Shown here one piece after another: positions 50,350-58,642 of a stretch of DNA of 64,000 nucleotides; position 1 is the stretch's first letter, and each line of letters starts with the position of its first letter. The stretch comes from Archangium violaceum (GTDB lineage Bacteria; Myxococcota; Myxococcia; Myxococcales; Myxococcaceae), in NCBI RefSeq assembly GCF_016859125.1, contig NZ_CP069338.1, positions 11,907,501 through 11,971,500 on the forward strand. The letters are read 5' to 3'. Made by a program: the position numbers and the translations under genes. The notes below the pieces were generated by a model, which did not search any database, was not told where the DNA came from, and saw only the letters and a list, made by a program, of their open reading frames with translations.

Positions 50350-50846
50350 CGAGGACTCCGAGGGCGGTGGGTGGCGGACGAGAGGCGCGCCTGCTGGCGC
50401 TGCTTCAGGAGGCGGTTGCGGTTGCGGGTGGCTCGGGCCTTCGCCGCGCGCTGCTCGCGGGCGTGGCGGTGAGCCTGGGCCTCCTCGGGGGTGGCAACGG
50501 CGTCGGCCTCGAGCAGGACTTCCACGCGCGGGTTCTTCGCGTCGTCGAGTCGGTACCCGTGGTCCTCGGACACCTGGTCGTCGTCCAGGAAGGCCCAGCC
50601 CTGGAGCGCGTCGAGCAGCACCTTGCGCAGGTTGTCCAGGTCCCCCACCCTGCGCGGGCGGTAGGCCCGGAGGGTGAGGCGGACGGGCCCCTTCAACGGC
50701 TGCACTCCGTTGGCCTTGGCGAGTTGGGCGACGGCTGCCTTGTACCGGCGCGCCTCGTCCGAGGGCACCAGCCCCCGGCCACGGGCGGGCTTCCAGTACG
50801 TGTTGGCGCTGGGTGGGTACGGCAGGGTGAGGCGTATCTGCGTCAT
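50346..50846 (-). CDS. rusA: RusA-family Holliday junction resolvase
   Basis: 166 aa from ATG 50844-50846. RLTLPYPPSANTYWKPARGR is the usual N-terminus; RPRRVGDLDNLRKVLLDAL and DDDQVSEDHGYRL supply the catalytic aspartates. The C-terminal 50 residues are Arg/Ala/Gln-rich, longer than in E. coli RusA (120 aa). It resolves recombination or replication intermediates before packaging. The start overlaps the stop of the preceding gene. Confidence 0.92.
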   Translation of the reverse strand: MTQIRLTLPYPPSANTYWKPARGRGLVPSDEARRYKAAVAQLAKANGVQPLKGPVRLTLRAYRPRRVGDLDNLRKVLLDALQGWAFLDDDQVSEDHGYRLDDAKNPRVEVLLEADAVATPEEAQAHRHAREQRAAKARATRNRNRLLKQRQQARLSSATHRPRSPR

Positions 50847-51463
50847 GGGTATTCGTCCTCCACCCAGGCAGAAAAGGCGTCCGTCACGTGCGCCAGGTCG
50901 CGCAGGCTCCGCGGGCCCGTGTCCTCGCGAGCTGGCCGCCGGGGCTTCGGCTCCGGGCGGGCCCGAGGCGGGGGCGGCGTAAGCTCGAAGGCGACCGAGG
51001 CCGCGGTGGCGCGCTGCTGCTGGGACTCCCACTTCGCCAGCGTCACCGCGAGGTGCAGGACGCACAGGGCCTGGGGCCGGGAAAGCCCGCCCTCGTCGCT
51101 CCAGGCGAGCCTCTTCTCCGCGCAAGCCCGGGCGCCCGTGAGGTGCTGGCGGAGTTCCATGGCGCAGGGGGCCAGTCCCGCCCCGAGCGGGGGCATGGTG
51201 TCGGGGGCGCCGGCCCACAGCGCGCGGGCTTCCTCGACGCGCCGGAGGCATTCGGCGAGGACGGTCACCCAGGGCGGCACGTAGGTGCCCGGCGAGGGCC
51301 GAGCGCGAGCTGCATCCAGGCGCGCCTCGACGCTCGCCCCCGGGCCCGAGGCCAGGGCCTGCGGGATGGACGGCCACCCGTGGACCACCCGCTCTCGAGC
51401 GAGTTGCAGCACGGCCAGCACCTGCGTGACGAGCAGCGTGGCCGGAATGGCAGCGCAGCTCAT
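50843..51463 (-). CDS. Phage early protein, unknown function
   Basis: 206 aa. N-terminal hydrophobic helix (AIPATLLVTQVLAVLQLA), a helical middle part (TVLAECLRRVEEARALWAGA), and a Pro/Arg-rich tail (PPPPRARPEPKPRRPARED). Tight overlaps with the replication gene and rusA place it in the replication module. No family recognised. Confidence 0.6.
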   Translation of the reverse strand: MSCAAIPATLLVTQVLAVLQLARERVVHGWPSIPQALASGPGASVEARLDAARARPSPGTYVPPWVTVLAECLRRVEEARALWAGAPDTMPPLGAGLAPCAMELRQHLTGARACAEKRLAWSDEGGLSRPQALCVLHLAVTLAKWESQQQRATAASVAFELTPPPPRARPEPKPRRPAREDTGPRSLRDLAHVTDAFSAWVEDEYP

Positions 51464-52641
51464 GGCGCACCTCTCGCCCGGCGCTCACGAGCCCAGGCCG
51501 CGGCCTCGGTGTACGGGCGCCCCTGCTCAACCAGGGCCGTCCACGTCGCCGAGCAGTTGCACTGGTAGCCGAGCCACACGCGCCCCTGAGTCCCGCCGCC
51601 GTACTCGGCGCCCTGCCCTGCCCTGCCGCAGGCCTCGCACACGCCCGAGCTGCCCTGGCTCACCCCGTCGCTGGCGCGCGAAGGGCTGGCCTTCGCCCCG
51701 CTGTCGGCCGACTGGGCGCAGTCGTTCCAGCGCTTGACCAGGTCCGCGAGCGAGCGCACCCGGGGGAAGCCCTGGTTGGCCAGGCCAATCCTCCAGCGAC
51801 GAAGCACCTCGGCGGGCCCGTCCGCCCCGGCGGCCGCGAGGAGTTCGTTCACGGCCCGCTCGTCCCGGCGCATGTCCCACCGGTACGGCGCGCCGAGCGC
51901 GGCCTGGAAGGCCCCCCGCAGCTGGCTGGGCAGGTCCTCCCCGGGCGCAGGCGGGCCGGACTCGAAGGGCAGCAGGTTCGTCTCGTCCTGGACTTCGGCC
52001 ACCGGCGGCGAGACTGCGGCGACGGCGAGCGTGCGCGCGGCCTCGGGCCTTGCCCGGCGCACCGGGGACGGAGGCGCCAGTGGTACGACATTGCCCGACC
52101 CTTCGCCACCGGAAGGGGTTTCCCCCTTCGCGGAACGCGAGGGGGGACCTAAGGGGGGAGTAGTTATATGCGTCTGCGTCTGCGTCTTGGCATCGCCGGG
52201 CATCGTTGAGCATTGCTCGGGCATGCTCGGGCATGCTGGAGCATCGTTGGGCATTGCTCGGGCTTTGCTCCAACGTGCTTCCGCAGCGTGTTTCGCGTGG
52301 GCAGAGCGGCGGGACGGAGACGTGGAGAGCGCTCCCTCGTACTTGGCGAGGTGTGGGTAGCGCACCGTGTCGCCCTCGCGTACGAGGAAGCCCGTGGTGA
52401 GCAGGGCGGACAGCAGTGCCGCCGGGTCACCCTCCCAGCCGACAGCCAGGGCCAGGAGGGCGGCCGGCTCACCCGGTGGGAGGTTGCCGGACAGGTCCCC
52501 TTCGGGGGCCATCTCCAGCGCCCAGGCATCCAGCGCCACGGCGATGCCGATGCCCTGGAACTCCGGCACCCGGAGAGCACGCGCCAGCATGCGTGAGCAC
52601 GCCACGGACTGCTGGGGCACCTGAAGAAATGGAAGTCGCAT
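51460..52641 (-). CDS. Phage replication-initiation-type protein with internal iterons
   Basis: 393 aa from ATG 52639-52641, with a GGGGGGGAA ribosome site. N-terminal winged-helix-like region (FQGIGIAVALDAWALEMAPE, LLSALLTTGFLVREGDTV, RYPHLAKYEG) typical of phage replication proteins. A low-complexity segment (residues about 125-165) is encoded by an array of 10-11 bp repeats. The C-terminal region is helical with a final zinc-binding-like CEACGRAG ... GYQCNC. The design, an origin-binding protein whose gene contains the origin, recalls lambda O. No separate helicase or loader gene is recognised. Confidence 0.68.
   Translation of the reverse strand: MRLPFLQVPQQSVACSRMLARALRVPEFQGIGIAVALDAWALEMAPEGDLSGNLPPGEPAALLALAVGWEGDPAALLSALLTTGFLVREGDTVRYPHLAKYEGALSTSPSRRSAHAKHAAEARWSKARAMPNDAPACPSMPEQCSTMPGDAKTQTQTHITTPPLGPPSRSAKGETPSGGEGSGNVVPLAPPSPVRRARPEAARTLAVAAVSPPVAEVQDETNLLPFESGPPAPGEDLPSQLRGAFQAALGAPYRWDMRRDERAVNELLAAAGADGPAEVLRRWRIGLANQGFPRVRSLADLVKRWNDCAQSADSGAKASPSRASDGVSQGSSGVCEACGRAGQGAEYGGGTQGRVWLGYQCNCSATWTALVEQGRPYTEAAAWARERRARGAP
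52189..52271. repeat. Iteron-like array, candidate phage replication origin
   Basis: Eight GCAT/GCTT-initiated units begin at 52190, 52200, 52210, 52221, 52231, 52241, 52251 and 52262, a period of about 10.3 bp, one helical turn. Consensus is near GCAT(C/T)G(C/T)TCGG. Beside it lie three CGTCTG repeats (52171-52186) and an AT-rich TAGTTATATG (52161-52170) that could unwind. Confidence 0.65.
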
Positions 52642-52685
52642 GTCAGTTCCCCCCCGAATGCTCGACTCGAGCCATCGGGTAGCGT

Positions 52686-52704
52686 GCGCCAACCCCACTG
52701 GCGC
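52686..52704. promoter_or_regulatory. Operator-like palindrome upstream of the replication gene
   Basis: GCGCCA-N7-TGGCGC, 45 bp upstream of the replication gene start in a 135-bp intergenic region. The half site GCGCCA/TGGCGC also ends the 12-bp inverted repeat at 21887-21924, so both may bind one phage regulator. Confidence 0.4.
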
Positions 52705-52776
52705 GGTGCTGTTTCACCAGAACCCCCCGGGTCTGCGTCTGCCCATAGGTCTCGCCATGTCGTTCGGCGCAGGTGC

Positions 52777-54762
52777 TCATCTCGAAGCCGCCTTCCGCAG
52801 CTCGGCGACGAAGCCCCGCGCGATGAGGTCCTCGGCCTCCCTCACCACCTCTTCGTTGTCGGCGGACCAGGAGATGTCAGCCACCGCGCCGGCAACGAGC
52901 AGCTCGCCATTCAGGTGAAAGGGCCCGGAGCGCCATTGCGTGTCCGCGCGCTCGGTGGGGCCGACGAAGTACGCAGCCACCCTCGCCTCCCCCGTGTCCC
53001 ACACCTCCAGCACCCAGCCATTGGAGAGGGCGTACCGGTACGGCCCGTCCGCGGAGGGCTCCGGCTCGTACACCTTGAGTCCGGGCACCTTCCCGTCTCG
53101 GCAGGCCTGCTCGAGCGGCGCCACGACGCTCTCCAGGTTGGCCTTCCACCACGCATCCAGTTCGAGGTGCGCGGCGAGCGCGGCTCCCTCCAGCTTCCCG
53201 GCCAGGTGGTGGCCGCACTTCAGTGAGCTGGTGCCGCCCCACCAGGAAGCCGCTCGCCGCTCTCCGGTGGACTCGTTCACCAACCACAGCAGGACGATGC
53301 GGCCCTCGCACCGCTCCGGAAGCTCCACGCGCCAGGTCCCCGGCTCGGCGGCGACGGGCTGGGCCACAGGCAGCAGCTCGGCCTGGGCGGGTTCCGCCGG
53401 CAGAGATCTGGCCTTCGACTTGGCGCGTGAGCGGGCGCGCTTGGGCTCCGCGGGAGGCTCCGGCGGCGCAGCATCCACCTGAGCCGACGAGTCCGACGGC
53501 TCGGGCGCCGGCGTCGCGGGCGCATCGTCGTCCATCTCCTCGACCTCGGCCTTGCACCCGGCGCAGTAGTAGCCGCGCGCGTCTTCGGGCCCGAGCGGCG
53601 CGAGCTCCGAGGCCTTGAACGTCTTGCCGCACCCATCGCACTCGCACGGGGTGGAGTCGGCCGTGGAGGACTGCTCAGGCGTCGCCACAGCAGTCGGCTT
53701 GAACTTTCGGCACTTGCAGCGCTCACACCGGCCCTTGCCGAGCTTGTGGTCCGCGATCGAATGGGTGCAGGTGCAGCAGGGCACGCGCGGGGCGGGAACG
53801 AGGTCATCCTCCGCAGTCACCTGGCTCGCCGTGGCCGGCGACTCCATCGCCGTCCGGGCCGACTCCGCGGACTCCACGCGCTTCTCCCCGGTCTCCGCAG
53901 CGGGCTCCTTGCGCGAGCGGGTGCGGCGCTTGCCCTTCGGCGGCTCCGAGGGCGCGTGCTTGTCGGGCGAGGCCACGGCCGCCGGGGCCTGGACGAGCGC
54001 GGCCAGCGCATGCGCGGCGAGTGGCAACTCCGGCTGCTGCGCACCCTCGGCGCTCTCGCCTGTGATGGCGGCGTGCATCAGCCGGGTGTGCTCCGCCCGC
54101 CAGCCTGCCTCCTGCTTCTCCAGCGCGGCCAGCAGCCGAGCCCGCAGCTCGGGCAGTTCCTTCAATGCGCGCTCCGTCTCCAGGGCCCTGGCGAAGGCTT
54201 CCTGGCGCTGCTCGTCAGTGAGTCGGTTGGCGGTGGCGATCATCGAGTGCTCCACGGGGGCGGGGCCCGAGGGTCCCGCCGAAGGAAGAGAGGCCGCCGA
54301 TCTCGCGGCAGCCGGGTTGGCGGAGAGGGCAGCGCGGCGGGCGGAGAGCCACGCCAGGCGCCCGCCCTGGCTGAGCCCCTTCATCGGGTCGTCCAGGGTC
54401 CAAGTGCTGGGGAGGTGCGCGCGGAGGGCCTCCACGTAGGCGGAGCCCGCGTACACGGTGAGGTGGGCCGGGCTGCCGTCGTCGTCGTCCCTGAGGTTCC
54501 GGATGACATCCCGAGCCCATGCCTCCTGCGCCTCTGAGGTCAGGTCGCCGAGAGCCAGCTCGTAGGGCGCGACGTCCTCATCCAGGTCCACGAGTCCGTG
54601 CTTGGCGCTGAGAATCCAGACGTCGGCGCCGAACTCCGCCTGGGCCACATCGAGCGCGGCCCGGAAGAGCGGGCCCGTGTAGAGCTCGCGCGCTGGCGCG
54701 GGCTGCTCCAGCTTCGACTTGCCACAGCCCACCAGGGCGATGCGGCGCGGATAAGGCATCAT
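52777..54762 (-). CDS. DUF6884-domain protein with zinc ribbons
   Basis: 661 aa. Residues 5-130 are a DUF6884 domain (RRIALVGCGKSKLEQPAPAR, ELYTGPLFRAAL, WILSAKHGLVDLDEDVAPYE), a family common in phages with no biochemical function known to me. A helical middle part and Lys/Arg-rich linker follow, then two zinc motifs (CCTCTHSIADHKLGKGRCER with CKCRKF; CECDGCGKTF with YYCAGC), an acidic Pro-rich linker, and a C-terminal domain (about 490-661, WRVELPERCEGRIVLLWLVN). The start overlaps the methyltransferase stop. The zinc ribbons suggest nucleic-acid binding. Confidence 0.75.
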   Translation of the reverse strand: MMPYPRRIALVGCGKSKLEQPAPARELYTGPLFRAALDVAQAEFGADVWILSAKHGLVDLDEDVAPYELALGDLTSEAQEAWARDVIRNLRDDDDGSPAHLTVYAGSAYVEALRAHLPSTWTLDDPMKGLSQGGRLAWLSARRAALSANPAAARSAASLPSAGPSGPAPVEHSMIATANRLTDEQRQEAFARALETERALKELPELRARLLAALEKQEAGWRAEHTRLMHAAITGESAEGAQQPELPLAAHALAALVQAPAAVASPDKHAPSEPPKGKRRTRSRKEPAAETGEKRVESAESARTAMESPATASQVTAEDDLVPAPRVPCCTCTHSIADHKLGKGRCERCKCRKFKPTAVATPEQSSTADSTPCECDGCGKTFKASELAPLGPEDARGYYCAGCKAEVEEMDDDAPATPAPEPSDSSAQVDAAPPEPPAEPKRARSRAKSKARSLPAEPAQAELLPVAQPVAAEPGTWRVELPERCEGRIVLLWLVNESTGERRAASWWGGTSSLKCGHHLAGKLEGAALAAHLELDAWWKANLESVVAPLEQACRDGKVPGLKVYEPEPSADGPYRYALSNGWVLEVWDTGEARVAAYFVGPTERADTQWRSGPFHLNGELLVAGAVADISWSADNEEVVREAEDLIARGFVAELRKAASR

Positions 54763-56321
54763 GCCGCCCTCCGCTCGGAGACGCGGTCGCCGAAGTTGGC
54801 CCGGACGACGGCCTCTGCCACCTCGGGGGCGACGCTGTTTCCGATGAGCCGGACCTTCGCCGCCTTGCTCTTCGCTGCGCGCAGGTCGTACTCGTCGGCG
54901 AAGCGGCCGAACTGGGCGCGGAGCAATTCCTCGGGTTCCAGCATCCGCATGCCGATGTCGACGATCTGGTGCTCGACGCCGTCCACCGTCACCAGCCCCA
55001 GACGGTGCTTTGCGGTGATGGTGCGCAGAGGGGAGCCGAGCCCCTGCAGCTGCGATCCGTTGCCGTAGTAGGCCATGAGGAAGGCGCGCACCTCAGCGAT
55101 GTGTGTCCCGGAGGCCGTCACGGTCGGTAGCGGCTCGGCAACGTCCGCCCCGTGGCACTCGCCGCGGAGCTTCACGAGCGTGGCCGCAGTCAATGCATGG
55201 TGGTCCGTGGCGGTGATCGTGCTGGCGGGCTGGTCGACACCATGGCCCACCACACCGCCGAAGTGCTTCGTCAGGAAGGCGGCCACCAGAGCCTGCTTGG
55301 TGCCCTGGGCCACCACGGTGCCCATGGGCTGGTGCAGGTCCAGCGTGCGCGCCCGCTGCCCCACCCGCTCGCCGTAGCCCGTCTGGATGAGCGTGGGCGC
55401 AACCAGTGCCGAGCTATTCCCCTGGGCCGTCACGGTGGACAGGGGCCGATCGAGGCCCTGGCCTCGGAACCACTCACTCCCGTGGTTCACCTTCACGATG
55501 AAGGGCCGTGGGTTCTCCAGAACGTACCGTCGGACACCTTCTGCGATGCGCCAGAGCGTCTTCTCCGCCAGCGGACGCTTCCGCCCGAAGATGGACGGGC
55601 ACGGCAAGCTCCAGTCGATGCACTCGGCGGCCGTCCGGTACGGCAGTCGGCCGGGACCGTGCGTAGCCGCGGGCCAGTGGATGGGCTGGCCGTCACACCT
55701 GGCGATGATGAAGAGCCGCCTCCTGCGCGTGGGCGCCCCGTAGTGGGAGGCGTCGAGCACCCGCCACTCCACCGCGTACCCGAGCAACTCCAGCGTCCCG
55801 CGCCACTGCTCGAAGGTTTCCCCCTTGCGCTCGGGGATGGGATGCCCCTCTAGCGGGTGCCCCTCCTCGTACAACGGTCCCCACTCAAGGAACTCGGCCA
55901 CGTTCTCCACGATGATGACGGCGGGCCGCACCTCCCGGGCCCACTCGGTGACGACGTGAGCGAGGGCGCGGATGCCCTTCACCTTCGGCTTCCCTCCCTT
56001 GGCCTTGGAGAAGTGCGTGCAGTCAGGGCTGGCCCAGAGCAGCGCCACCGGCTTTCCCGCAGTGACGGTACGCGGGCGCGTCTTCCACACGTCCTCGGGC
56101 ATGTGCCGCGTCCCGGGGTGGTTGGCCTCATGTACCTCCATGGCGAGTTCGTCGTGGTTGAGCGCCACATCGGGCGAGCGCCCCAACGCGGCCCGGATGC
56201 CAGTGCTCGCGCCGCCCCCTCCGGCGAAGAGGTCGACGATGAGGCCTCGCGCGATACTCGGGCTACGCCTGGAGCCCCGCCCGGGGCCGCGTGACACGGA
56301 AGATGGGGTGGCGCAGCTCAC
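54759..56321 (-). CDS. DNA (cytosine-5) methyltransferase
   Basis: 520 aa from GTG 56319-56321, which has GGAGG upstream and overlaps the stop of the small membrane gene. Motif I LIVDLFAGGGGAS; motif IV ASPDCTHFSKAKGG (SPDC replaces the usual PPCQ, catalytic Cys kept); motif VI VIIVENVAEFLE; motif VIII-like RRRRLFIIARC. The target-recognition part repeats a short unit, P-x-x-T(V/I)TA-x-x-H/N-x-x-L, about five times; motif X-like GNSVAPEVAEAVVRANF ends it. No cognate endonuclease is present, so it probably protects phage DNA from host restriction. Confidence 0.92.
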   Translation of the reverse strand: MSCATPSSVSRGPGRGSRRSPSIARGLIVDLFAGGGGASTGIRAALGRSPDVALNHDELAMEVHEANHPGTRHMPEDVWKTRPRTVTAGKPVALLWASPDCTHFSKAKGGKPKVKGIRALAHVVTEWAREVRPAVIIVENVAEFLEWGPLYEEGHPLEGHPIPERKGETFEQWRGTLELLGYAVEWRVLDASHYGAPTRRRRLFIIARCDGQPIHWPAATHGPGRLPYRTAAECIDWSLPCPSIFGRKRPLAEKTLWRIAEGVRRYVLENPRPFIVKVNHGSEWFRGQGLDRPLSTVTAQGNSSALVAPTLIQTGYGERVGQRARTLDLHQPMGTVVAQGTKQALVAAFLTKHFGGVVGHGVDQPASTITATDHHALTAATLVKLRGECHGADVAEPLPTVTASGTHIAEVRAFLMAYYGNGSQLQGLGSPLRTITAKHRLGLVTVDGVEHQIVDIGMRMLEPEELLRAQFGRFADEYDLRAAKSKAAKVRLIGNSVAPEVAEAVVRANFGDRVSERRAA

Positions 56322-56488
56322 GGGGACCTCCGGAAGGCGATGGTGAGGGCGAAGCCGGCAACCACCGGCCATGCGAGGAAGAGGACGACGTGGGCCACCC
56401 GGCTCCCGAAGAGCGCGGGCAGCCAGGAGAGAAGGAAGACGGAGGTGGCCAGACGGAAGGCCACCTCCAGAGGGTGGAGCGGCTTCAC
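56318..56488 (-). CDS. Small two-span membrane protein
   Basis: 56 aa from GTG 56486-56488, linked by GTGA overlaps at both ends (upstream zinc protein stop, downstream methyltransferase start). Two hydrophobic helices (VAFRLATSVFLLSWLPALF; VAHVVLFLAWPVVAGFALTI) joined by a short loop; basic C-terminus. No family. Position and overlaps are the evidence that it is a gene. Confidence 0.6.
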   Translation of the reverse strand: MKPLHPLEVAFRLATSVFLLSWLPALFGSRVAHVVLFLAWPVVAGFALTIAFRRSP

Positions 56489-56838
56489 GCGGGCACCCCG
56501 TCACGGACGGCCTGGACGAGGCGCTCCTGGGCCCGAGCGTGGGCCTTGTCCTCGGCGTACGAGAGCCGACGCCACAGCTGGCGGCAGTCGTCGGACTCGC
56601 AGGTGTATCGGTGCGTCCCGTCCTGGTCCTTCCACTGCAACCGTGCGGGCCGCACCACCCAGCACACGGCGCACCTGCACTTGGGCTCGCGTCCCATCTC
56701 CTCGAGCAGCCCCACGGCGGGGGTTTCCTCGTAGAGGCGGGCGCGCAGGATGACGCGCTCGGCCACGGGGGTGCGGTCGATGCGCTCGGCCACGGCAGCG
56801 CGGCGCTGCTCAGGCGTGGGCAGGGGCGGGCACGTCAT
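56485..56838 (-). CDS. Cys-rich zinc-binding protein
   Basis: 117 aa from ATG 56836-56838 (ATGA overlap with the DUF5131 stop). Helical N-terminus (EQRRAAVAERIDRTPVAERV), then KCRCAVCWVV and YTCESDDCRQ, a probable four- or five-Cys zinc site, and a basic helical C-terminus. Confidence 0.65.
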   Translation of the reverse strand: MTCPPLPTPEQRRAAVAERIDRTPVAERVILRARLYEETPAVGLLEEMGREPKCRCAVCWVVRPARLQWKDQDGTHRYTCESDDCRQLWRRLSYAEDKAHARAQERLVQAVRDGVPA

Positions 56839-57848
56839 GGCCGAACCTCCGGAAACTCGCGGACGCGCAGGTCCTCGGGCCACTCGGACATGTCCCCGCC
56901 CTTGGGGTCGGAGAGCGAGCAGCGGCGAAGGGTCTTCTGGACGTACCCTGGCGGCTCGGCGAGGTCTGTCGGGTACGCGCCGAGTTGCTTCACGAAGCAC
57001 GGCACCCCGGCCTCGCGGCACTGGCGCACGATGTCGCGCACCCACTCGACGTTGCAGGGCCTGGCTTTGGGGCCGGACTCCCCACCGACGATCACCCAGT
57101 TCAGCAGGTCGCTGATTGGGCGGTATCCATAGCCCCACGCAGCAGGTGCAGTCCCAAGGAGGCCGAGGTCCACCGGCCCCACCAGCGGCTCCACGGAGAG
57201 GAAGCGCAGCCGGAAGCCCTCCGCCTTCAGCAACCGCGGCACCCACTCGTCCGCCGTCTTCTGGTCGGAGGTGGAGGTGCCCAGCCACACCAGAGGGCGC
57301 ACGTCCTCGGGCACCAGGCGCCAGTTCTCCGGCCGCTTCGTGAGGAGCAGCCAGTCCAGGCCACCGAGGCGACGTGTCTCACCCGGACGAGTCCTGGCAC
57401 AAAAGCCGCGCGACACGTGGGTGGACTCGCGACCACCGCACTCGCCGCACACGGACGTGGTCTGCCGGATGACGTCCCAGAGGCGCGCGCGGGCGGCGTC
57501 GAGGGTGCGCTGGGCACGGCCCACGGCTGCCATCCGCTCCAGGTTCTGCTGTCCGGACGGCGGGTACTGGGGCACCTCGAGCACGTCGGCCAGAGAGGCA
57601 CAGAACACCCGACGCCGCTCGCCCGCGCGGGCCGCGTCTCGGGCCCACTTCAACGGCTCGCGCCAGCCGCTCTCGGCCTTCACCACCCGCTGGCCGCCCT
57701 GCCACACTTCGCCCCAGGTAATGCCCTGCATGGCGACGCCCTGGTTCTTCTCGGCGTAGCAGTGGGTGCAGCCCGCGTGCACCTTCGAGCAGCCTCTCCA
57801 CGGGTTGAAGGTGTGGTGCGTCCACTCAATGGAGGAATTCTCAGCCAT
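56835..57848 (-). CDS. DUF5131 (phage Gp37/Gp68-like) protein
   Basis: 337 aa from ATG 57846-57848, with AGGAGG upstream. FNPWRGCSKVHAGCTHCYAE holds C20, C27 and C30, a three-Cys cluster like a radical-SAM or Fe-S site. WLLLTKRPENWRL, WLGTSTSDQKTADEWVPRLL, LRFLSVEPLVGPVDLG, NWVIVGGESGPKARP and GVPCFVKQLG are the family hallmarks. Such proteins are widespread in phages; their reaction is not established to my knowledge. An insert near 125-160 adds another Cys set (VCGECGG). It overlaps the upstream gene by 8 nt. Confidence 0.9.
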   Translation of the reverse strand: MAENSSIEWTHHTFNPWRGCSKVHAGCTHCYAEKNQGVAMQGITWGEVWQGGQRVVKAESGWREPLKWARDAARAGERRRVFCASLADVLEVPQYPPSGQQNLERMAAVGRAQRTLDAARARLWDVIRQTTSVCGECGGRESTHVSRGFCARTRPGETRRLGGLDWLLLTKRPENWRLVPEDVRPLVWLGTSTSDQKTADEWVPRLLKAEGFRLRFLSVEPLVGPVDLGLLGTAPAAWGYGYRPISDLLNWVIVGGESGPKARPCNVEWVRDIVRQCREAGVPCFVKQLGAYPTDLAEPPGYVQKTLRRCSLSDPKGGDMSEWPEDLRVREFPEVRP

Positions 57849-58512
57849 TGTTTTCACCTCCTTTCGGGCTGACTCCTTCGTGGACGTCGGGCACCAGGCC
57901 GCGCGGGTCGTCCGCGCCCCAGAGGGCGACAGCGTCGGTGCGCACGAAGCTGCCGGGACTCACAGGCACGGGCGGGCAGCTGCCTCCCGGGCCACGCGTC
58001 AGGGACAGGGCATTGCGCCTGTACAGCCAGGCCACCACCAGCTTCGCGGCCGTCCGCGCGTTGAAGTCCCGGCCCTGGGCCCCGTCGCGCATGGCGGAGA
58101 ACATGATGAGGCTGAACACCACCTCCTCAGTGAGCGCGGGCACGTCCATCCCCTGCAGCGTGGCGCGCAGGTTGGCGAGGGCGACGCCCAGCTCCCGCAG
58201 GCGCTCGGACTGATGCTCGAGCGTGGTGGGGTTGTCCGTCACCCCGAGGACGAGGTGCGCGGCCACAGCCACCGAGAGCAGCCGCTCCCGCTCGCGCCCG
58301 GCATCCGACAGCAGCTGTCGGGTCCGCTCGTGGTCAGCAGACTCCTGGTGCAGCCTGTCCGCGAGCTCCTCGGCGTTGTCGCTCGCCAGCTGCCGGGCAG
58401 CCTTCGAGCTCTCCAGGGCAGCCTCCAGCCGCCGCACCTCGGCCCGGGCCTCCCGGAGCTCGATGTCCAGCGTCAGGGCGTTCGCCTGGTGCGCACAGCG
58501 AGGCGAGGTCAT
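57841..58512 (-). CDS. Coiled-coil phage protein
   Basis: 223 aa. Residues 15-75 form a long coiled coil (LREARAEVRRLEAALESSKA); residues 80-165 are helical (LRELGVALANLRATLQGMDV, NARTAAKLVVAWLYRRNAL); Gly/Pro-rich tail. No known family. ATG overlaps the stop of the 43-aa gene. Confidence 0.65.
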   Translation of the reverse strand: MTSPRCAHQANALTLDIELREARAEVRRLEAALESSKAARQLASDNAEELADRLHQESADHERTRQLLSDAGRERERLLSVAVAAHLVLGVTDNPTTLEHQSERLRELGVALANLRATLQGMDVPALTEEVVFSLIMFSAMRDGAQGRDFNARTAAKLVVAWLYRRNALSLTRGPGGSCPPVPVSPGSFVRTDAVALWGADDPRGLVPDVHEGVSPKGGENNG

Positions 58513-58640
58513 GCCGCACCTCCCGCCGCGCTGCGCTCCGCCGCCAGCTCGGCCTCAATGACTTGAGCCCTCGCGTCCGTCAGAACACACGACTCCCCCG
58601 TCCCGCGCTCCTTCGCGGGCGTCCTCTTCATGGAGTCCAT
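58509..58640 (-). CDS. Very small phage protein
   Basis: 43 aa from ATG 58638-58640, with AGAGGTT upstream. Polar, with a C-terminal helix (ARAQVIEAELAAERSAAGG). The ATGA overlap with the next gene and the ribosome site support it; no function can be given. Confidence 0.5.
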   Translation of the reverse strand: MDSMKRTPAKERGTGESCVLTDARAQVIEAELAAERSAAGGAA

Positions 58641-58642
58641 GG

